NCBI GenBank assembly: GCA_947246015.1
Contig: CAMXQE010000006.1
Location: 52,125 to 116,124 of the forward strand
DNA from: an uncultured Lachnospiraceae bacterium
GTDB taxonomy: Bacteria; Bacillota; Clostridia; Lachnospirales; Lachnospiraceae
Reading direction: 5' to 3'
DNA length: 64,000 bases
Position 1 is the first letter of the stretch. The number at the start of each line of letters is the position of its first letter. The notes under the pieces are model-generated. The model saw only the letters and a program-made list of their open reading frames with translations, ran no database searches and was not told the DNA's origin. The position numbers and the translations under genes were made by a program. This document shows positions 63,231 through 64,000 of the stretch, piece by piece.

Positions 63231-64000
63231 AAACAATGAACAGTTTGCAGATTTTTTCAATGCGGTGCTGTTTAAAGGAAAGCAGTTAATCAGGCCGGAA
63301 GAACTGGAAGATGCGGATACGGAGGAATCTTCGGTACTGGAACATGGGGAATATGCAGAAAGTATTTCCGCATCAAGGGATAATATAAAGATAAGGAAAA
63401 AATCCACAGGTTACGGTGCGGAGTTTGTCATGCTGGGAATAGAAGGGCAGGAGCACATTCATTATGCGATGCCGATGCGTACCATGGGTTATGATTACGG
63501 CATATACAAAAAGCAGTATGACAGCAATGCGGGAAAATATAAAACAGCAAAAGGTATGGATGAAAACGAATATCTGTCAAGGATGAAAAAGACGGATAAA
63601 TTCATTCCGGTTGTTACGGTAGTGGTTTATTACGGGGAGAAACCATGGCATGGGACGGGGCAACAACCCTTCATGGAATGCTGGATATTCCGGAGGAGAT
63701 TGCGGAATATGTCAATGATTACAGAATGCTGCTTGTGGAAGCAAGAAAAAGCAACCTGACCCTGCATAATGCAAATAATGTGGATTTATTTAATCTTCTG
63801 GAAATTGCACTGGATAAAAGCAGTTCCCCGGATAAGACGCGTGATAAGGTCATAGAATACGCAAGGGAGCATAAAGTAGACAAAACCGTGGTTATGACGG
63901 TGGCAGGGGCGGCGAACTGCAGGATAGATTATAATGCGCTGGACAGGAAGTCCAGCTAATAAATGTCAATAGATAAAATGAAAAAAGATAAGATTTATTG

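Larger units (their letters stand above)
63078..63959 (+). pseudogene. Rpn-family nuclease gene broken by insertion and duplication
   Basis: The reading begins MAKKIQDLKPDTVLKNYW (63078-63131), the normal start of this Rpn/transposase-like family, then stops soon after a palindromic element. It resumes in another frame at NNEQFADFFNAVLFKG and continues FVMLGIEGQEHIHYAMPMRT to GEKPW. A tandem CATGG duplication (63644-63653) shifts the frame again before WDGATTLHGMLDIP, and the protein then runs to the stop at 63959. Removing 97 bases at 63134-63230 and one CATGG restores one continuous frame. The ORF track shows it as two separate ORFs. Confidence 0.88.

Overview
The window looks like chromosomal DNA from a spore-forming, anaerobic member of the Clostridia, most probably a Lachnospiraceae gut bacterium. 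The basis is the gene order (rimP-nusA-rnpM-ylxQ-infB-rbfA; spoIIIAA-AH; nusB-xseA-xseB-ispA-dxs-tlyA-nadK-argR-recN-spoIVB), the Gram-positive AGGAGG-type ribosome sites, a full spoIIIA operon, an alpha/beta-type SASP, a stand-alone glycyl-radical protein, and several gene families I associate with Lachnospiraceae (DUF6809-like, Rpn nuclease, PocR-MCP). Almost all genes lie on the + strand and are densely packed, many with overlapping start and stop codons. I saw no tRNA, rRNA or CRISPR array.

Layout. (1) 1-8.7 kb: translation/transcription operon rimP, nusA, rnpM, ylxQ, infB, rbfA, nrnA, truB, ribF. (2) 8.7-12.6 kb: Na/phosphate symporter with PhoU tail, a secreted SH3-NlpC/P60 endopeptidase behind a strong promoter and a WalR-like box, and a soluble PocR-MCP sensor. 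(3) 12.6-15.7 kb: rpsO and pnp, each with a structured leader, then convergent grcA. (4) 15.9-21.4 kb: complete spoIIIAA-AH operon behind a sigma-E-like promoter. (5) 21.4-24.8 kb: a promoter-terminator pair, a deoB 5' remnant, a small palindromic repeat, prfC and a transglutaminase-like lipoprotein. (6) 24.9-36.2 kb: the classic yqhY-nusB-xseAB-ispA-dxs-tlyA-nadK-argR-recN-spoIVB run. (7) 36.2-42.3 kb: a glucuronate/glucuronoxylan cassette (AraC regulator, uxuA, uxuB, GH115) where spo0A would normally follow spoIVB. (8) 42.3-43 kb: a Spo0A-like gene that keeps the DNA-binding domain but has lost most of its receiver. (9) 43-51.9 kb: glgA, SpoVB-like flippase, double-Nudix protein, SASP, DUF6809-like protein, GH25 lysozyme, AP2/HNH-like protein and SleB-like hydrolase. 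(10) 52-61.5 kb: thrC, a small membrane protein, Xaa-Pro aminopeptidase, pckA, an RluF-type pseudouridine synthase, ligA, metA. (11) 61.5-64 kb: an accessory patch with an intact Rpn-type nuclease gene, a small ORF, and a second Rpn gene broken twice (a 94-bp palindromic element plus a 5-bp tandem duplication).

The most unusual points are the receiver-truncated Spo0A displaced from spoIVB by a sugar-acid cassette; the small palindromic element whose 40-bp core occurs at two sites and visibly interrupts a gene at one of them; a second family of dispersed palindromic ends (TTTTCAAACACGCTCT); the long pnp leader hairpin; and the AP2-HNH-AP2 protein. All function calls rest on reading motifs by eye; no database search was run.
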